Shown here: piece by piece, positions 55,018 through 63,841 of the stretch
Layout of the letters: each line of letters starts with the position of its first letter
How positions within the stretch are numbered: the first letter of the stretch is position 1
Source of the DNA: Blastocatellia bacterium UBA7656
Lineage (GTDB): Bacteria > Acidobacteriota > Blastocatellia > UBA7656
Reading direction: 5' to 3'
NCBI GenBank assembly: GCA_002483445.1
Contig: DLHY01000066.1
Location: 24,059 to 88,058, forward strand
DNA length: 64,000 nucleotides
Notes under the pieces: generated by a model
The model's database searches: none
Told to the model about the DNA's origin: nothing
The model's input: only the letters and a program-made list of their open reading frames with translations
Made by a program: the position numbers and the translations under genes

Positions 55018-56316
55018 TTACGAGTACCTCAGCCATCGGCCAAGCTCGGCAAGGCTCGGTCGCTTGCCGTACATCAGAATGCCTACGCGATAAATTCTCC
55101 CTGCCACCCACACGCAGCCAAATATGGTCGCAACCATGATGGCCATCGATAAAAGAATCTGCCACAGGGGAGGATTGACAACGGCGATTCGCATCATCAT
55201 CAGCGTCGGCGAGAAAAACGGGACCATCGAAAGCCCTGTTGAAAGCGCACTGTTCGGATTGTTCATAATCACAGTGAAGATGAGCATCGGAACGACGAGC
55301 AGCATCGTGACAGGCATCTGCGCCTGCTGCGCTTCGTCCTCGCTCGACACCGTAGCCCCTACCAGCGCGTAAAGGGTCGCGAACAGAAAATACCCCAGCA
55401 CGAAATAAATCACGAAGTAAACGAACAGCATCGGAGGTATATTCGGGAAATTGATCCCTCGCGAAGCGAACATCGATACTCCGAAAACAGTTAATCCCAT
55501 TGCCGTAAGCGCCCAGATGCCCATCTGCGTCAATCCCACAAGCCCGATGCCTATGAGCTTTCCGAGCATCATCTGAGTGGGCTTGACCGAAGAGACCAGG
55601 ACTTCAGATATGCGCGACTGCTTCTCTTCTATCACGCCGCGCATGACGAATATGCCGTAAAAGAGTACCGACATGTAAATGAAGAAGAGCATCACGAAGG
55701 AGATGATGAAAGAGATGCTGCCCTCTTCCTTCTTTATTTCGCTGTCGGTGATTTTATTCGTCTCCATATCGACCGACTTGGTGAAGTCCTCGATTCTGCC
55801 CTTATCGAATCCGGCCCGCGCAAACCTTCGCTCGATGATCGACGAGCTTATGGCCCGCTCAAGTTTTCTTATCGAAAAATCGCTGATGTTGCGGGCGTAA
55901 TACTGCGCCGATGCGCCGTCAAGCACACCCGCAGGCAGAATCACGAAAGTCTGGCCGGAGTCTTTTCTGACTTTCTCCGCCTGCTGCTCTGCAATCTCGT
56001 CGAGGCTTTGAGTCGGGGCGGCGATTATGTGGGTGAGAGCGAATTGAGTGGCGCGCAGGCTGGCCTGATCGCCGCTCATAGGAATTTCATCAGACTTTTC
56101 TTCCATCTTGCTCTTGATCGAATCGAACAATCCCGCATCGCCCGTCTGATTGATTATCGTCACCCGCCGCTCCCCGCCGCCGCGTGTGGCAAGAAAACCC
56201 GGAAGCAGCACCAGCGCCAGCAAAATCACCGGACTTACTATCGTTCCGATAAGAAAGGCCCGCGTCTTGACCCTCACAATGTATTCGCGCTTGATTATCA
56301 CCCATATTTTATTCAT
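55018..56316 (-). CDS. NatB-like ABC-2 exporter permease
   Basis: A 432-residue membrane protein. It has a first helix (about 22-40), a large extracytoplasmic domain (about 45-195), then five to six helices. The N-terminal VIIKREYIVRVKT is typical of the NatB/YhaP family, which exports Na+ or other compounds. The start at 56316 lies one base after the stop of the ATPase gene. Confidence 0.88.
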   Translation of the reverse strand: MNKIWVIIKREYIVRVKTRAFLIGTIVSPVILLALVLLPGFLATRGGGERRVTIINQTGDAGLFDSIKSKMEEKSDEIPMSGDQASLRATQFALTHIIAAPTQSLDEIAEQQAEKVRKDSGQTFVILPAGVLDGASAQYYARNISDFSIRKLERAISSSIIERRFARAGFDKGRIEDFTKSVDMETNKITDSEIKKEEGSISFIISFVMLFFIYMSVLFYGIFVMRGVIEEKQSRISEVLVSSVKPTQMMLGKLIGIGLVGLTQMGIWALTAMGLTVFGVSMFASRGINFPNIPPMLFVYFVIYFVLGYFLFATLYALVGATVSSEDEAQQAQMPVTMLLVVPMLIFTVIMNNPNSALSTGLSMVPFFSPTLMMMRIAVVNPPLWQILLSMAIMVATIFGCVWVAGRIYRVGILMYGKRPSLAELGRWLRYS

Positions 56317-56317
56317 C

Positions 56318-57247
56318 TCATTCACCTTTCGCCGCAAGCGACTGCTCCGGTTTTTTCCCGGTAACGCACTCGATGAAAATTTCGTTGAGAGAAGGCTCGA
56401 CTAACTCGAAGCGATTGACTCGCGCGCCCGATTCAACCGCGCGCTTCAACACTTCCTGCGCATCGACGCCGTCCTGGAGAACCATCTCGCTGTGATTGGC
56501 GAATCGCTTGTGCCGCTTGATCAAATCTTCGCCCGCGAACGAGTCCGGCCCTTCATAATCGATGATGACGGTGTTGCGACCGAAGCTGCGCTTGACATCG
56601 CGCACGCTTCCCGACAACACTTTCGTCCCGTGATTTATCAAACACATTTCATCGCACATCTGCTCGACCTGTTCCATCTGATGCGTGGAAAAAATCACTG
56701 TCTTCCCCTGCTTCTTCAAATCGATTATGACGTTTTTGAGAAGCTCGGTGCTAACCGGGTCGAGACCTGAAAACGGTTCGTCGAGTATCAGAAGCTCCGG
56801 TTCATGGAGTATGCAGGCGATGAACTGAACTTTCTGCTGCATACCTTTTGAAAGATCAATCGCCTTCTTGTCTTTCCAATCCTTGAGTTGAAGTTTTTCA
56901 AGCCAGTCGTAAGCGCGAAGTTGAGCCTCGCGCGACGAGACGCCTTTGAGACTGGCGAAGAAAGTGAGTTGTTCGCCCACTTTCATTTTCTTATAGAGAC
57001 CGCGCTCTTCGGGAAGGTAGCCGACTCGCTGCTGAATGGGCGAAGAGACATGCTCTCCGAGTACGGTTATCTCGCCGCTGTCGGGGGCGAAGATGTCGAG
57101 TATCATTCGGATGGAAGTCGTCTTGCCTGCTCCGTTCGGGCCGAGCAGTCCGAATATGGTTCCGCCTTTGACTTCAAATGACAGGTCGTTTACTGCAACG
57201 AAGCTGTCGAATTTTTTACTCACGTTGCGAAGTTCTATGACATTCAT
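56318..57247 (-). CDS. NatA-like ABC transporter ATPase
   Basis: A 309-residue ATPase. Walker A GPNGAGKTT near 36-44, signature LSKGMQQKV near 133-141 and Walker B LLILDEPFSGLD near 153-164 are all present, with a C-terminal extension of about 90 residues. The start at 57247 is used since upstream codons are non-conserved. It drives the NatB-like permease. Confidence 0.9.
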   Translation of the reverse strand: MNVIELRNVSKKFDSFVAVNDLSFEVKGGTIFGLLGPNGAGKTTSIRMILDIFAPDSGEITVLGEHVSSPIQQRVGYLPEERGLYKKMKVGEQLTFFASLKGVSSREAQLRAYDWLEKLQLKDWKDKKAIDLSKGMQQKVQFIACILHEPELLILDEPFSGLDPVSTELLKNVIIDLKKQGKTVIFSTHQMEQVEQMCDEMCLINHGTKVLSGSVRDVKRSFGRNTVIIDYEGPDSFAGEDLIKRHKRFANHSEMVLQDGVDAQEVLKRAVESGARVNRFELVEPSLNEIFIECVTGKKPEQSLAAKGE

Positions 57248-57314
57248 CGATTGATCCTTGGTTTGTAGTTGAAAGCCGCGCGTGTGACGCCTCGCTTGCG
57301 GCCCGCCTGACATG

Positions 57315-57779
57315 CTACTGGTTGGTATCTCTCTCGCTTTCGCCTCTGTAGACGAAGTTGCGTGTGGTGTTTTCCGTGACGCTAGGCATATTCGCAGGCG
57401 GAGATGGAAGCTGAGGGTATTCCGCCATTCTGTTTTCAGACATTCTGTTTTCAGGTTTCATTGACGAAGTGGAAATCCCGGTCAATCGCAGCAGCAGCCA
57501 TGCAAACATCGCGATGATGCCGAAGACCGTCAGCCCCCCTATCGCGATGAGACCGAAGAAGAGACCCGGATGGAGACTCTCGTTATGACTCAGTTCCGAT
57601 ATGGTGACGAACAGCGCGATGATGCCCCCGAGGCTGACGACGGCGGCCAGAAAATAAGCGAACTTAGGAGGCGTGTTGTAGGCATCGCTCCCGCCTGTTG
57701 GGGCGGTCAGATTCGTCCCGCACCGTTTGCAGAAATTCAAACCTTGAGTTGCCTGAGAGCCGCATATCGGACAGTACAT
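57315..57779 (-). CDS. Zinc-ribbon membrane protein, paralogue 1 of tandem three
   Basis: A 154-residue protein with CPICGSQ and CKRCGTN forming a zinc ribbon (1-25), two hydrophobic segments (about 40-60 and 74-98), and a C-terminal PSVTENTTRNF motif. It shares this plan with the genes at 57976, 58725 and 6798. Its place next to the ABC exporter is suggestive but its function is unknown. Confidence 0.75.
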   Translation of the reverse strand: MYCPICGSQATQGLNFCKRCGTNLTAPTGGSDAYNTPPKFAYFLAAVVSLGGIIALFVTISELSHNESLHPGLFFGLIAIGGLTVFGIIAMFAWLLLRLTGISTSSMKPENRMSENRMAEYPQLPSPPANMPSVTENTTRNFVYRGESERDTNQ

Positions 57780-57796
57780 AAATCCTCCTCGAGAAA

Positions 57797-57832
57797 CAGT
57801 TTTCAGTTTTCAGTTTTCAGTTTTCAGTTTTT
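57797..57832. repeat. Heptamer repeat array (AGTTTTC)
   Basis: Five units of AGTTTTC in a row, just upstream of the first zinc-ribbon paralogue. Confidence 0.85.
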
Positions 57833-57975
57833 CATCTCACGGCGTCGTTGAAAACTATCATGGATGACTCCTTAAAAATCGCTGCTCCGGAGGCTTGCGG
57901 CTGAATGCTTGATGCGCTGCGCTTCACTGAGCGAAGTACGCGCCAGCAGCCGCGTTTGTTTCCTAACCTGAGCGG

Positions 57976-58458
57976 CTATTGCTGACGATCTCGCGCTTCC
58001 CATTCAGCGGGTATAGGGTCGAAGTTGCGCGTCGTGTTTTCAGTCACGCTCGACACTGCGCGGGGCGTAGATCCGATCTGCAAAGGCGGCGGCGTATCAA
58101 GGCTTTCGGGCCTCGCCGGTTCGACCGTGTTCTGCGCCATTTTTATATACTGCGAAGCGTAACGAAGCAGCAGCCACACTATCCCGAATATGCCAGCCGA
58201 GCCGAAAAGCGCAGTCGCGGCTATTGCTTCTCCGTCCGCACGCAACGCCGCCAGAGCGATGACTGCTCCCATAAGCGCGAATATGCTTCCCATTCCGAAA
58301 GCGGCTATGGCCCAGAATATGCCCGCGACTTTGAGAGGTTTGACTATCACTTCAGGCTTGTCTGCGGATGGGCCTGTAGGTGCGGTCAGGTTGGTTCCGC
58401 ATCGCTTGCAGAAATTCAGCCCTTGAGTCGACTGAGAGCCGCATATCGGACAGTACAT
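57976..58458 (-). CDS. Zinc-ribbon membrane protein, paralogue 2 of tandem three
   Basis: A 160-residue protein. Its first 29 residues are nearly identical to those of paralogue 1 (zinc ribbon and APTG). Two or three hydrophobic segments (about 45-70, 80-105) and the motif SVTENTTRNF near the end follow. The strong N-terminal identity shows a recent duplication, while the middle has diverged. Confidence 0.75.
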   Translation of the reverse strand: MYCPICGSQSTQGLNFCKRCGTNLTAPTGPSADKPEVIVKPLKVAGIFWAIAAFGMGSIFALMGAVIALAALRADGEAIAATALFGSAGIFGIVWLLLRYASQYIKMAQNTVEPARPESLDTPPPLQIGSTPRAVSSVTENTTRNFDPIPAEWEARDRQQ

Positions 58459-58467
58459 AAATCCTCC

Positions 58468-58515
58468 TCAGAAGTCAGAAGTCAGAAGTCAGAAGTCAGA
58501 AGTCAGAAGTCAGAA
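58468..58515. repeat. Heptamer repeat array (AGAAGTC)
   Basis: About seven units of AGAAGTC in tandem, upstream of the second zinc-ribbon paralogue. Confidence 0.85.
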
Positions 58516-58606
58516 TGTGTGCGCATTGTGGGATTGACTCGTGCCTCCCCGATTTTCCTCCTGTCAGGGCGTCGTCTTTGACGACCGGGATGACTCCTCG
58601 GAAAAG

Positions 58607-58684
58607 GTACAACAGGCTGCCAGCCTGCTGCTTCCCCGAATTTTCATGCTTTCAAAGTGTCAACAGGCTGGCAGCCTGTTGTAC
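58607..58684. repeat. Inverted pair of CAACAGGCTG-CAGCCTGTTG elements
   Basis: Two copies (58607-58630 and 58661-58684), each itself palindromic, face each other. The left copy plus its flank, up to 58652, reappears inverted at 62080-62122. Confidence 0.85.
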
Positions 58685-58724
58685 ATCCGCGACTCCTCGA
58701 AGTAGATGTCAGATATCATCAACA

Positions 58725-59198
58725 TCATTCTCGCGCCATCGGCTCGCGATAACGGGCCTCGAAGTTGCGCGTCGTGTTTTCAGTGACGCTCGGCATCGCC
58801 GCAGACGATTCGGGAAGACGCGCCTGTGTGTAAACCGGAATCTCGATCTGAGCAGGCGCGTCCTTTGGCGCGATCACAAGTCGAGTGAAGAGTCTTATCA
58901 GCATTGCAGCAAGTCCGAACACAGTCAAAGAGCCGAAGACTATCATCGTTATGACTATCGGTGTAAGCTGGCCAATGAGAGCAGGATCCAAAAGACTGGA
59001 AGCTATGCCGAAAACTATTCCCAATCCGCCCAGACAGATTGCGACGGTTGCAAAAGCGACGGCCACCGCCGCGCCTGTCTGTTTGACTGGTTTTTGTTTG
59101 CTGGGTGATTGTTCGACAGGGGCGGCGAAATTTACGCCGCATCGCTTGCAATACTTCAATCCGTGATTTGACTCCGCACCGCAATGAGGACAAAACAT
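58725..59198 (-). CDS. Zinc-ribbon membrane protein, paralogue 3 of tandem three
   Basis: A 157-residue protein with CPHCGAE and CKRCGVN as zinc ribbon, two hydrophobic segments (about 43-68 and 80-105), and SVTENTTRNF followed by EARYRE at the end. It is more diverged from the other two than they are from each other. Confidence 0.75.
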   Translation of the reverse strand: MFCPHCGAESNHGLKYCKRCGVNFAAPVEQSPSKQKPVKQTGAAVAVAFATVAICLGGLGIVFGIASSLLDPALIGQLTPIVITMIVFGSLTVFGLAAMLIRLFTRLVIAPKDAPAQIEIPVYTQARLPESSAAMPSVTENTTRNFEARYREPMARE

Positions 59199-59366
59199 AA
59201 AGTCTCCCTTGTTCGAGCGATCCTGCTGATGACAGTCTTACTACGACGAGCCGTCGGAGCAGGTTCGCCCGCCTGATGATCGATACGGCGATTATCGCCC
59301 TCTGACCGGCAAAAGGCAATTCTCGCGGTTTCAATATCAGCATTCGAGGGCCATGGTCGGCGGGCC

Positions 59367-59423
59367 GAGTGCGGAATGCGGAATTGATCGACTCCGCATT
59401 CCGCATTCTACACTCCGCATTCG
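59367..59423. repeat. Facing GCGGAAT / ATTCCGC heptamer units
   Basis: The left part has GAGTGCGGAATGCGGAAT, and the right part has its complement with an additional CTCCGCATTC copy. Confidence 0.8.
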
Positions 59424-59485
59424 ATGTGTGGTCGGTGGTCAGTTGCTATATTCTGATTTATGACTTAGGCGGTCAGTTGTTATAT

Positions 59486-59518
59486 TCTGACTTCTGACTT
59501 CTGACTTCTGACTTCTGT
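59486..59518. repeat. Heptamer repeat array (CTTCTGA)
   Basis: Four to five units of CTTCTGA, ending 16 bases before the esterase start. Complementary to the arrays at 58468 and similar to that at 54965. Confidence 0.85.
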
Positions 59519-59534
59519 TTTTCGAGGAGAATTC

Positions 59535-61082
59535 ATGCGAAGACTGATTTCATCGTTGATTATTTTCGTTCTCTTGTTTGTTGTCGCCGTCTCTTCTCAG
59601 GTCGCGGCGCAAAATCCCGCGCCGTCGCGCTTTCGCATCACGCTGTCGAAAGACATCGCGGCGGATGCCGTCTCAGGTCGATTGTTTCTGCTGATGACCA
59701 ATTCCGCGCAGCCCCAACAGACAATCGGAGTGGGCTTCATTCCCGGCAGCACATGGATGGCCGCGGTGGAAATCGAGCATTTCGCGCCTGCGAGCGTAAT
59801 CGAATTCGACGCGGATCGAATCGCTTTCCCGCGCCCCTTCTCCGAGGCAAAACCGGGCGCGTATCAAATCATGGCTTTGCTCGATCCGAATCACACTTAT
59901 GCCTATCACGGACAGGACGAAGGCGACCTTTCAAGCGAAGTGATAAAAGTTGAAAACCTCAATACCGCAAACTCTGCTCCCATCGAGCTTGCGCTCACGC
60001 GACGCACCCCTGCTCGCTTCAAACCGACGGATACGGAAACGGTCAAGCTCACGGAGTTTCAAAGCGCGATGCTTTCTGATTTCTGGGGACGCGCGATCAA
60101 GATGCGCGCGGGAGTCGTGCTGCCGTCGAGTTACAGCAAAGATTCGAGCCGAACTTATCCGACCGTTTATCACGTTCATGGATTCGGCGGCGATCACACT
60201 GGAGCCTGGAGGCAAGGGCCGCAGATGATCAAAGCCATGAGCGATGGAAAACAGGCGGAGATGATTCACGTCTTCCTCGACGGATCGTTTCCGACGGGCC
60301 ATCACGAATTCGCCGATTCGGTCAACAACGGCCCGTGGGGCCGCGCGCTCACGGAAGAATTCATTCCGCACTTGGAAAAGAAATTCCGCCTCATCAATAA
60401 ACCTCACGCGCGATTTCTCACAGGTCATTCATCGGGCGGATGGTCTACGCTGTGGTTGCAGATAACCTACCCGGACTTTTTCGGAGGGACGTGGTCGACG
60501 GCTCCCGATCCGGTCGATCTTCACGCCTTCACCGGCATCGATGCGACGCCGGGTTCGACCGATAACGCTTATCGCCGTCGCGATGGCAAGGCCAAAAATC
60601 TCGTGCGGATGCAGGGCCGCGAGCTTGTGACTATAGAAGAATTCGTTCGAATGGAATCAGTGATGGGCGAGTATGGCGGGCAATTCGCCTCATTCGAGTG
60701 GGTGTGGAGTCCGCGGGGTGAAGACGGAAGACCGATGAAATTATTTAATCGCGCGTCGGGCGAACTCAATCAGGCGACTCTCACAGCATGGCAGAAGTAC
60801 GACATCCGGCTGATACTGGAAAAAAACTGGGCGACGCTTGGCCCCCGATTGAAGGGCAAAATCAACGTGATATGCGGCAGCGCGGACACTTTTCATCTCG
60901 AAGAGGCCGTGATAATGCTATGCGATTTCTTCAAGCAGAAAGGAAGCGATGCAGTGTGTGAGATAGTTCCGGGCCGCGATCACATGAATCTCTATCAGCC
61001 TTATCAAACTTTCTCCGAAGGGTTGAGCGCGCGAATCTACAAAGAGATGGCCGCGAAGTTTCAATCCGCCGGGAAGAAATGA
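59535..61082 (+). CDS. Exported alpha/beta-hydrolase esterase (enterochelin-esterase-like)
   Basis: A 515-residue protein with a signal peptide (1-25, ends AAA). It has an N-terminal beta domain (about 30-150) and a hydrolase domain (about 180-510). The nucleophile is in TGHSSGGW (about 295-302), VYHVHGFGGDH (about 212-222) is near the oxyanion hole, and GRDHMNLY near 480 gives the histidine. Its length and layout fit putative esterase (COG2382) relatives. The substrate is unknown. Confidence 0.8.
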   Translation: MRRLISSLIIFVLLFVVAVSSQVAAQNPAPSRFRITLSKDIAADAVSGRLFLLMTNSAQPQQTIGVGFIPGSTWMAAVEIEHFAPASVIEFDADRIAFPRPFSEAKPGAYQIMALLDPNHTYAYHGQDEGDLSSEVIKVENLNTANSAPIELALTRRTPARFKPTDTETVKLTEFQSAMLSDFWGRAIKMRAGVVLPSSYSKDSSRTYPTVYHVHGFGGDHTGAWRQGPQMIKAMSDGKQAEMIHVFLDGSFPTGHHEFADSVNNGPWGRALTEEFIPHLEKKFRLINKPHARFLTGHSSGGWSTLWLQITYPDFFGGTWSTAPDPVDLHAFTGIDATPGSTDNAYRRRDGKAKNLVRMQGRELVTIEEFVRMESVMGEYGGQFASFEWVWSPRGEDGRPMKLFNRASGELNQATLTAWQKYDIRLILEKNWATLGPRLKGKINVICGSADTFHLEEAVIMLCDFFKQKGSDAVCEIVPGRDHMNLYQPYQTFSEGLSARIYKEMAAKFQSAGKK

Positions 61083-61143
61083 ATGGCTCGAACTCTTGCG
61101 CAAGGCGGAGACCAACCCATAAGCTTGTCTCGCGGAGATTGCG

Positions 61144-61443
61144 ATGAGCGTTTCTCTTTCAACAGACATGGACGACCCTTCGGCCATTCCTTATTTCTTA
61201 TGGGATGAGCCGATGACTGTTTTAGAATTCAGACACAGACTGAACACATCATCGCCGCCGGAACGGACGCGGCTTCTAGCAAAGCTGCTTCGCGAGGCTC
61301 GCGACACAGACGTATGGAAATTCACCTCGCCCGAAGAAGTATGGCGAAGATGGCCTGAGCTATCGCCTCATCTCGGACGGCGCAGGGGCTTCTGGGAATT
61401 CATTCTCGATCGCTGGCACAAAGAGGGTCTGATTGGCAAGTAG
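61144..61443 (+). CDS. Uncharacterised protein paired with an AbiEii-like gene
   Basis: A 99-residue soluble protein starting MSVSLSTDMD with a helical middle (LLAKLLREAR) and a Trp-rich C-terminal half (VWKFTSPEEVWRRWPEL, FWEFILDRWHKEGLI). Its stop overlaps the start of the nucleotidyltransferase by 11 bases. That coupling suggests an antitoxin or partner role, but there is no family signature I recognise. Confidence 0.6.
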   Translation: MSVSLSTDMDDPSAIPYFLWDEPMTVLEFRHRLNTSSPPERTRLLAKLLREARDTDVWKFTSPEEVWRRWPELSPHLGRRRGFWEFILDRWHKEGLIGK

Positions 61444-62050
61444 CAAACTCACCGCGCTTCAAAAAGAATTTCTCGACTCTTTCTTCAGTCGTGAACAGCG
61501 ATTCTTGTTGACGGGCGGAGCCGCGCTCGCGGGCTTTTACCTCGGACACCGCGAGACTGACGATCTCGATGAAGGCTTCGCTTTAATTTCCGAGATAGCG
61601 CGCGACAGCGGGACCCCTATTGAGTCCTTGCAAACAGCCCCGGATTTCCGCAGGCTGCTTATGCGTCGCGGTTCGGAAGATGTAGTCATCGATCTGGTGC
61701 GGGATCGTGTGGCGCAGATGGTGAGTGAAAAACCTGTGGTGGGCGGCATTTGCATCGACCCGCCTGAAGAAATTCTTGCAAACAAACTCTGCGCGCTGTT
61801 GTCGAGGTCGGAGATTCGCGACCTCGTTGATGTGCGCGCGCTTGAGATGGCCGGATACGCTATTGAAGACACGCTTGAGGCAGCCCGATTGAAGGACACG
61901 GGGCTGACTGCTGCGCAACTCGGCTGGGTGTTGAGCCAGATAAAGATGGGCGACGATCTCATCGCGCCGGGCGGCGTTTCAGTAGAAGAGTTGCGCCGAT
62001 ATCTTGATGATCTGATCGCCCGGCTTTCGCGAATGGCTTTTCCCGAATAA
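61433..62050 (+). CDS. AbiEii/AbiGii-family nucleotidyltransferase-like protein
   Basis: A 205-residue protein. The nucleotidyltransferase motif GGAALAGFYLGHR (about 28-40) is followed by TDDLD (about 42-46) but lacks the usual LFT strand after it; sequence jumps to EGFALI, as if a few residues were deleted. A later VIDLVRD and ILANKLCALLSR fit the AbiEii fold. Start is a TTG at 61433. The family includes toxins that act on tRNA. The deletion may have inactivated it. Confidence 0.7.
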   Translation: MASSKLTALQKEFLDSFFSREQRFLLTGGAALAGFYLGHRETDDLDEGFALISEIARDSGTPIESLQTAPDFRRLLMRRGSEDVVIDLVRDRVAQMVSEKPVVGGICIDPPEEILANKLCALLSRSEIRDLVDVRALEMAGYAIEDTLEAARLKDTGLTAAQLGWVLSQIKMGDDLIAPGGVSVEELRRYLDDLIARLSRMAFPE

Positions 62051-62079
62051 AAAGGAGGAGTCGTCGATGACGCACGGAA

Positions 62080-62122
62080 AGCATGAAAATTGAAGCAGCA
62101 GCAGGCTGGCAGCCTGCTGTAC
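62080..62122. repeat. Inverted copy of the CAGGCTG element
   Basis: The segment GCATGAAAATTGAAGCAGCA followed by GCAGGCTGGCAGCCTGCTG and TACC is the reverse complement of most of 58607-58652. It sits between the AbiEii-like gene and the M28 peptidase gene. Confidence 0.85.
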
Positions 62123-62143
62123 CTTGTTTGAGGAGAAACCAAA

Positions 62144-63634
62144 ATGAAATCATCCCCGTCATTTCGCAGATCGCTGGTCGCGCTCATCACCTTCGCGCTT
62201 CTGTATCAATCCGTCTTTGCGCAAAAGCCCGCTTTGTCCGCTGCCGAGCAACGGGCGGCTTCGCGCCTGAAGGTGAAGACCATTCGCGATGTGACGACCG
62301 CGCTTGCTTCAAAAGATATGGAAGGGCGCGGAACCGGTCAGGCGGGCGGCGATCGCGCAGCCAGATATCTCGCTGACAGATTCAAAAGGCTCGGACTCAA
62401 ACCCGCGGGCGATGGCAACACTTATCTGCAATCGATCCGATTCAAAGTCGAGCGCGTGCTTCCGCAATCATCATTCAAAGCGGGAGAGACTGCCTTTCGT
62501 TTCAAGGATGATTTCGTCATCGCTCCGCCTCTTCCAGCCGAGTCGAAAGATATAAACGGCGCGATGACGCTCGCAGGCTACGGCGTGGTCTCACCTGAAA
62601 TCAAACGCGATGATCTGGCGGGAATCGATTTGAAAGGCAAGATAGCCGTCGTGTTCGATGGCAAACCGAAAAATGTCGATAACGCGACATGGGCCAAAGT
62701 TTCAAACCAGATGGCACTCTTCACTCGGCTCATCAGCAAAGGCGCGACTGCCTTCGTCATCATCTACGCCGAAAATAAGGAGCGACCATACTCGTTCGTC
62801 GCTTCCTATCTCGCGCGCCGCCGCGTTGCTCTGGCCGACTCGACGCAGATGCCTTTCAAAATCCCCCCCATCATCATTGCGAGCGAGAGCGCAGCCGAAC
62901 GTCTTTTCACCGCGTCGGGCATCTCTTACAAAGAAGCCCGACAGAAAGCCGAGCAGGGCGAATTCGTCTCGCGCGACTTGAACAAACAGGCCGCCCTGTC
63001 GGTTCAGGTCAAACACGAAGAAGCCACGAGCAGCAACGTCGTCGCGTTGCTCGAAGGCGCGGATGCAAAGCTCAAAGAAGAAGCCGTCATCTACACGGCG
63101 CATTACGACGCTTACGGGATAGATTCGGACGGGACGATTTACCCCGGCGCAGCCGACAACGCTGTGGGCGTCGCAAAGATGGTGGCGATTGCGGAAGTAA
63201 TGTCGAAGATGAAACCGCGTCGTTCGATCCTCTTCATCGCGCTGACGGGCGAAGAGTACGGACTGCTGGGGGCTGAACACTGGGTCAATCACCCGACATG
63301 GCCGATTGAGAAAGTCGCCGCCAACATAAACTTCGACGGGATAGGCACGGACGTTTGGGGAAAGCTAGGCATCATAATCGATCTCGGCTTCGATCATTCC
63401 GATCTCGGCGCATTGATCAAAGAGGTGACAGCGGCTTACCGCGTTGAGATCGCGCCCGATCCTGCGCCGGAGGAAGGTTTCTTCTTTCGCTCGGATCATT
63501 ACGCATTTTTCAAGCGAGGCATTCCCGCGCTTTATCTCACAGGCGGGCCGGGAGGTGATCGAGAGGCGATGTGGAATAAGGCAGGCGAATGGCTCGTGAC
63601 GCATTATCACTGGCAGGAGTATCAACCTGTCTAA
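62144..63634 (+). CDS. Exported M28-family zinc aminopeptidase with PA domain
   Basis: A 496-residue protein with a signal peptide (1-26, ends VFA). A PA-type inserted domain spans about 130-270. The M28 metal site is complete: TAHYDAYG (H near 322), GAADNAVG (D near 338), TGEEYG (E pair near 370), NFDGIG (D near 398) and SDHYAF (H near 456). It cleaves N-terminal residues from peptides. AGGAG is about 8 bases before the ATG. Confidence 0.9.
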   Translation: MKSSPSFRRSLVALITFALLYQSVFAQKPALSAAEQRAASRLKVKTIRDVTTALASKDMEGRGTGQAGGDRAARYLADRFKRLGLKPAGDGNTYLQSIRFKVERVLPQSSFKAGETAFRFKDDFVIAPPLPAESKDINGAMTLAGYGVVSPEIKRDDLAGIDLKGKIAVVFDGKPKNVDNATWAKVSNQMALFTRLISKGATAFVIIYAENKERPYSFVASYLARRRVALADSTQMPFKIPPIIIASESAAERLFTASGISYKEARQKAEQGEFVSRDLNKQAALSVQVKHEEATSSNVVALLEGADAKLKEEAVIYTAHYDAYGIDSDGTIYPGAADNAVGVAKMVAIAEVMSKMKPRRSILFIALTGEEYGLLGAEHWVNHPTWPIEKVAANINFDGIGTDVWGKLGIIIDLGFDHSDLGALIKEVTAAYRVEIAPDPAPEEGFFFRSDHYAFFKRGIPALYLTGGPGGDREAMWNKAGEWLVTHYHWQEYQPV

Positions 63635-63764
63635 CCGCGTCCAACAAGTCTAACCTTTTGCGTATTTTCAACACTTACAATCCAACGTGTCTAAGCAGTA
63701 CATAGAGGGTTGTTCTGCGTGCTGTCAAGGTTGCTGTCAAAGCCTTTAGCTGATGCCCGGCGGG

Positions 63765-63797
63765 TATGCTAGGATAGTATATCCTATGCTAAGATAG
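63765..63797 (+). promoter_or_regulatory. Operator-like repeats upstream of the edge XRE gene
   Basis: A direct repeat TATGCTAGGATAG (63765-63777) / TATGCTAAGATAG (63785-63797) at 20-bp spacing, with a palindrome AGGATA-GTA-TATCCT (63771-63785) between. It lies about 45-75 bases before the XRE gene start and is a likely autoregulatory site. Confidence 0.55.
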
Positions 63798-63841
63798 TTC
63801 GGTCGATACACCATACCCAGATGCGAAAAGAGGATTCGAGC

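Larger units (their letters stand above)
59199..59534. other. Repeat-filled intergenic region between divergent genes
   Basis: Contains an inverted pair of GCGGAAT/ATTCCGC units (59367-59423) and the CTTCTGA array (59486-59518). The ribosome site CGAGGAG for the esterase gene lies at about 59523-59529. No gene is seen. Confidence 0.6.

Noticed and set aside
58468..58515. Tandem repeats as a possible CRISPR array
   Set aside because: Units are 7 bp with no spacers between them and no cas genes nearby.
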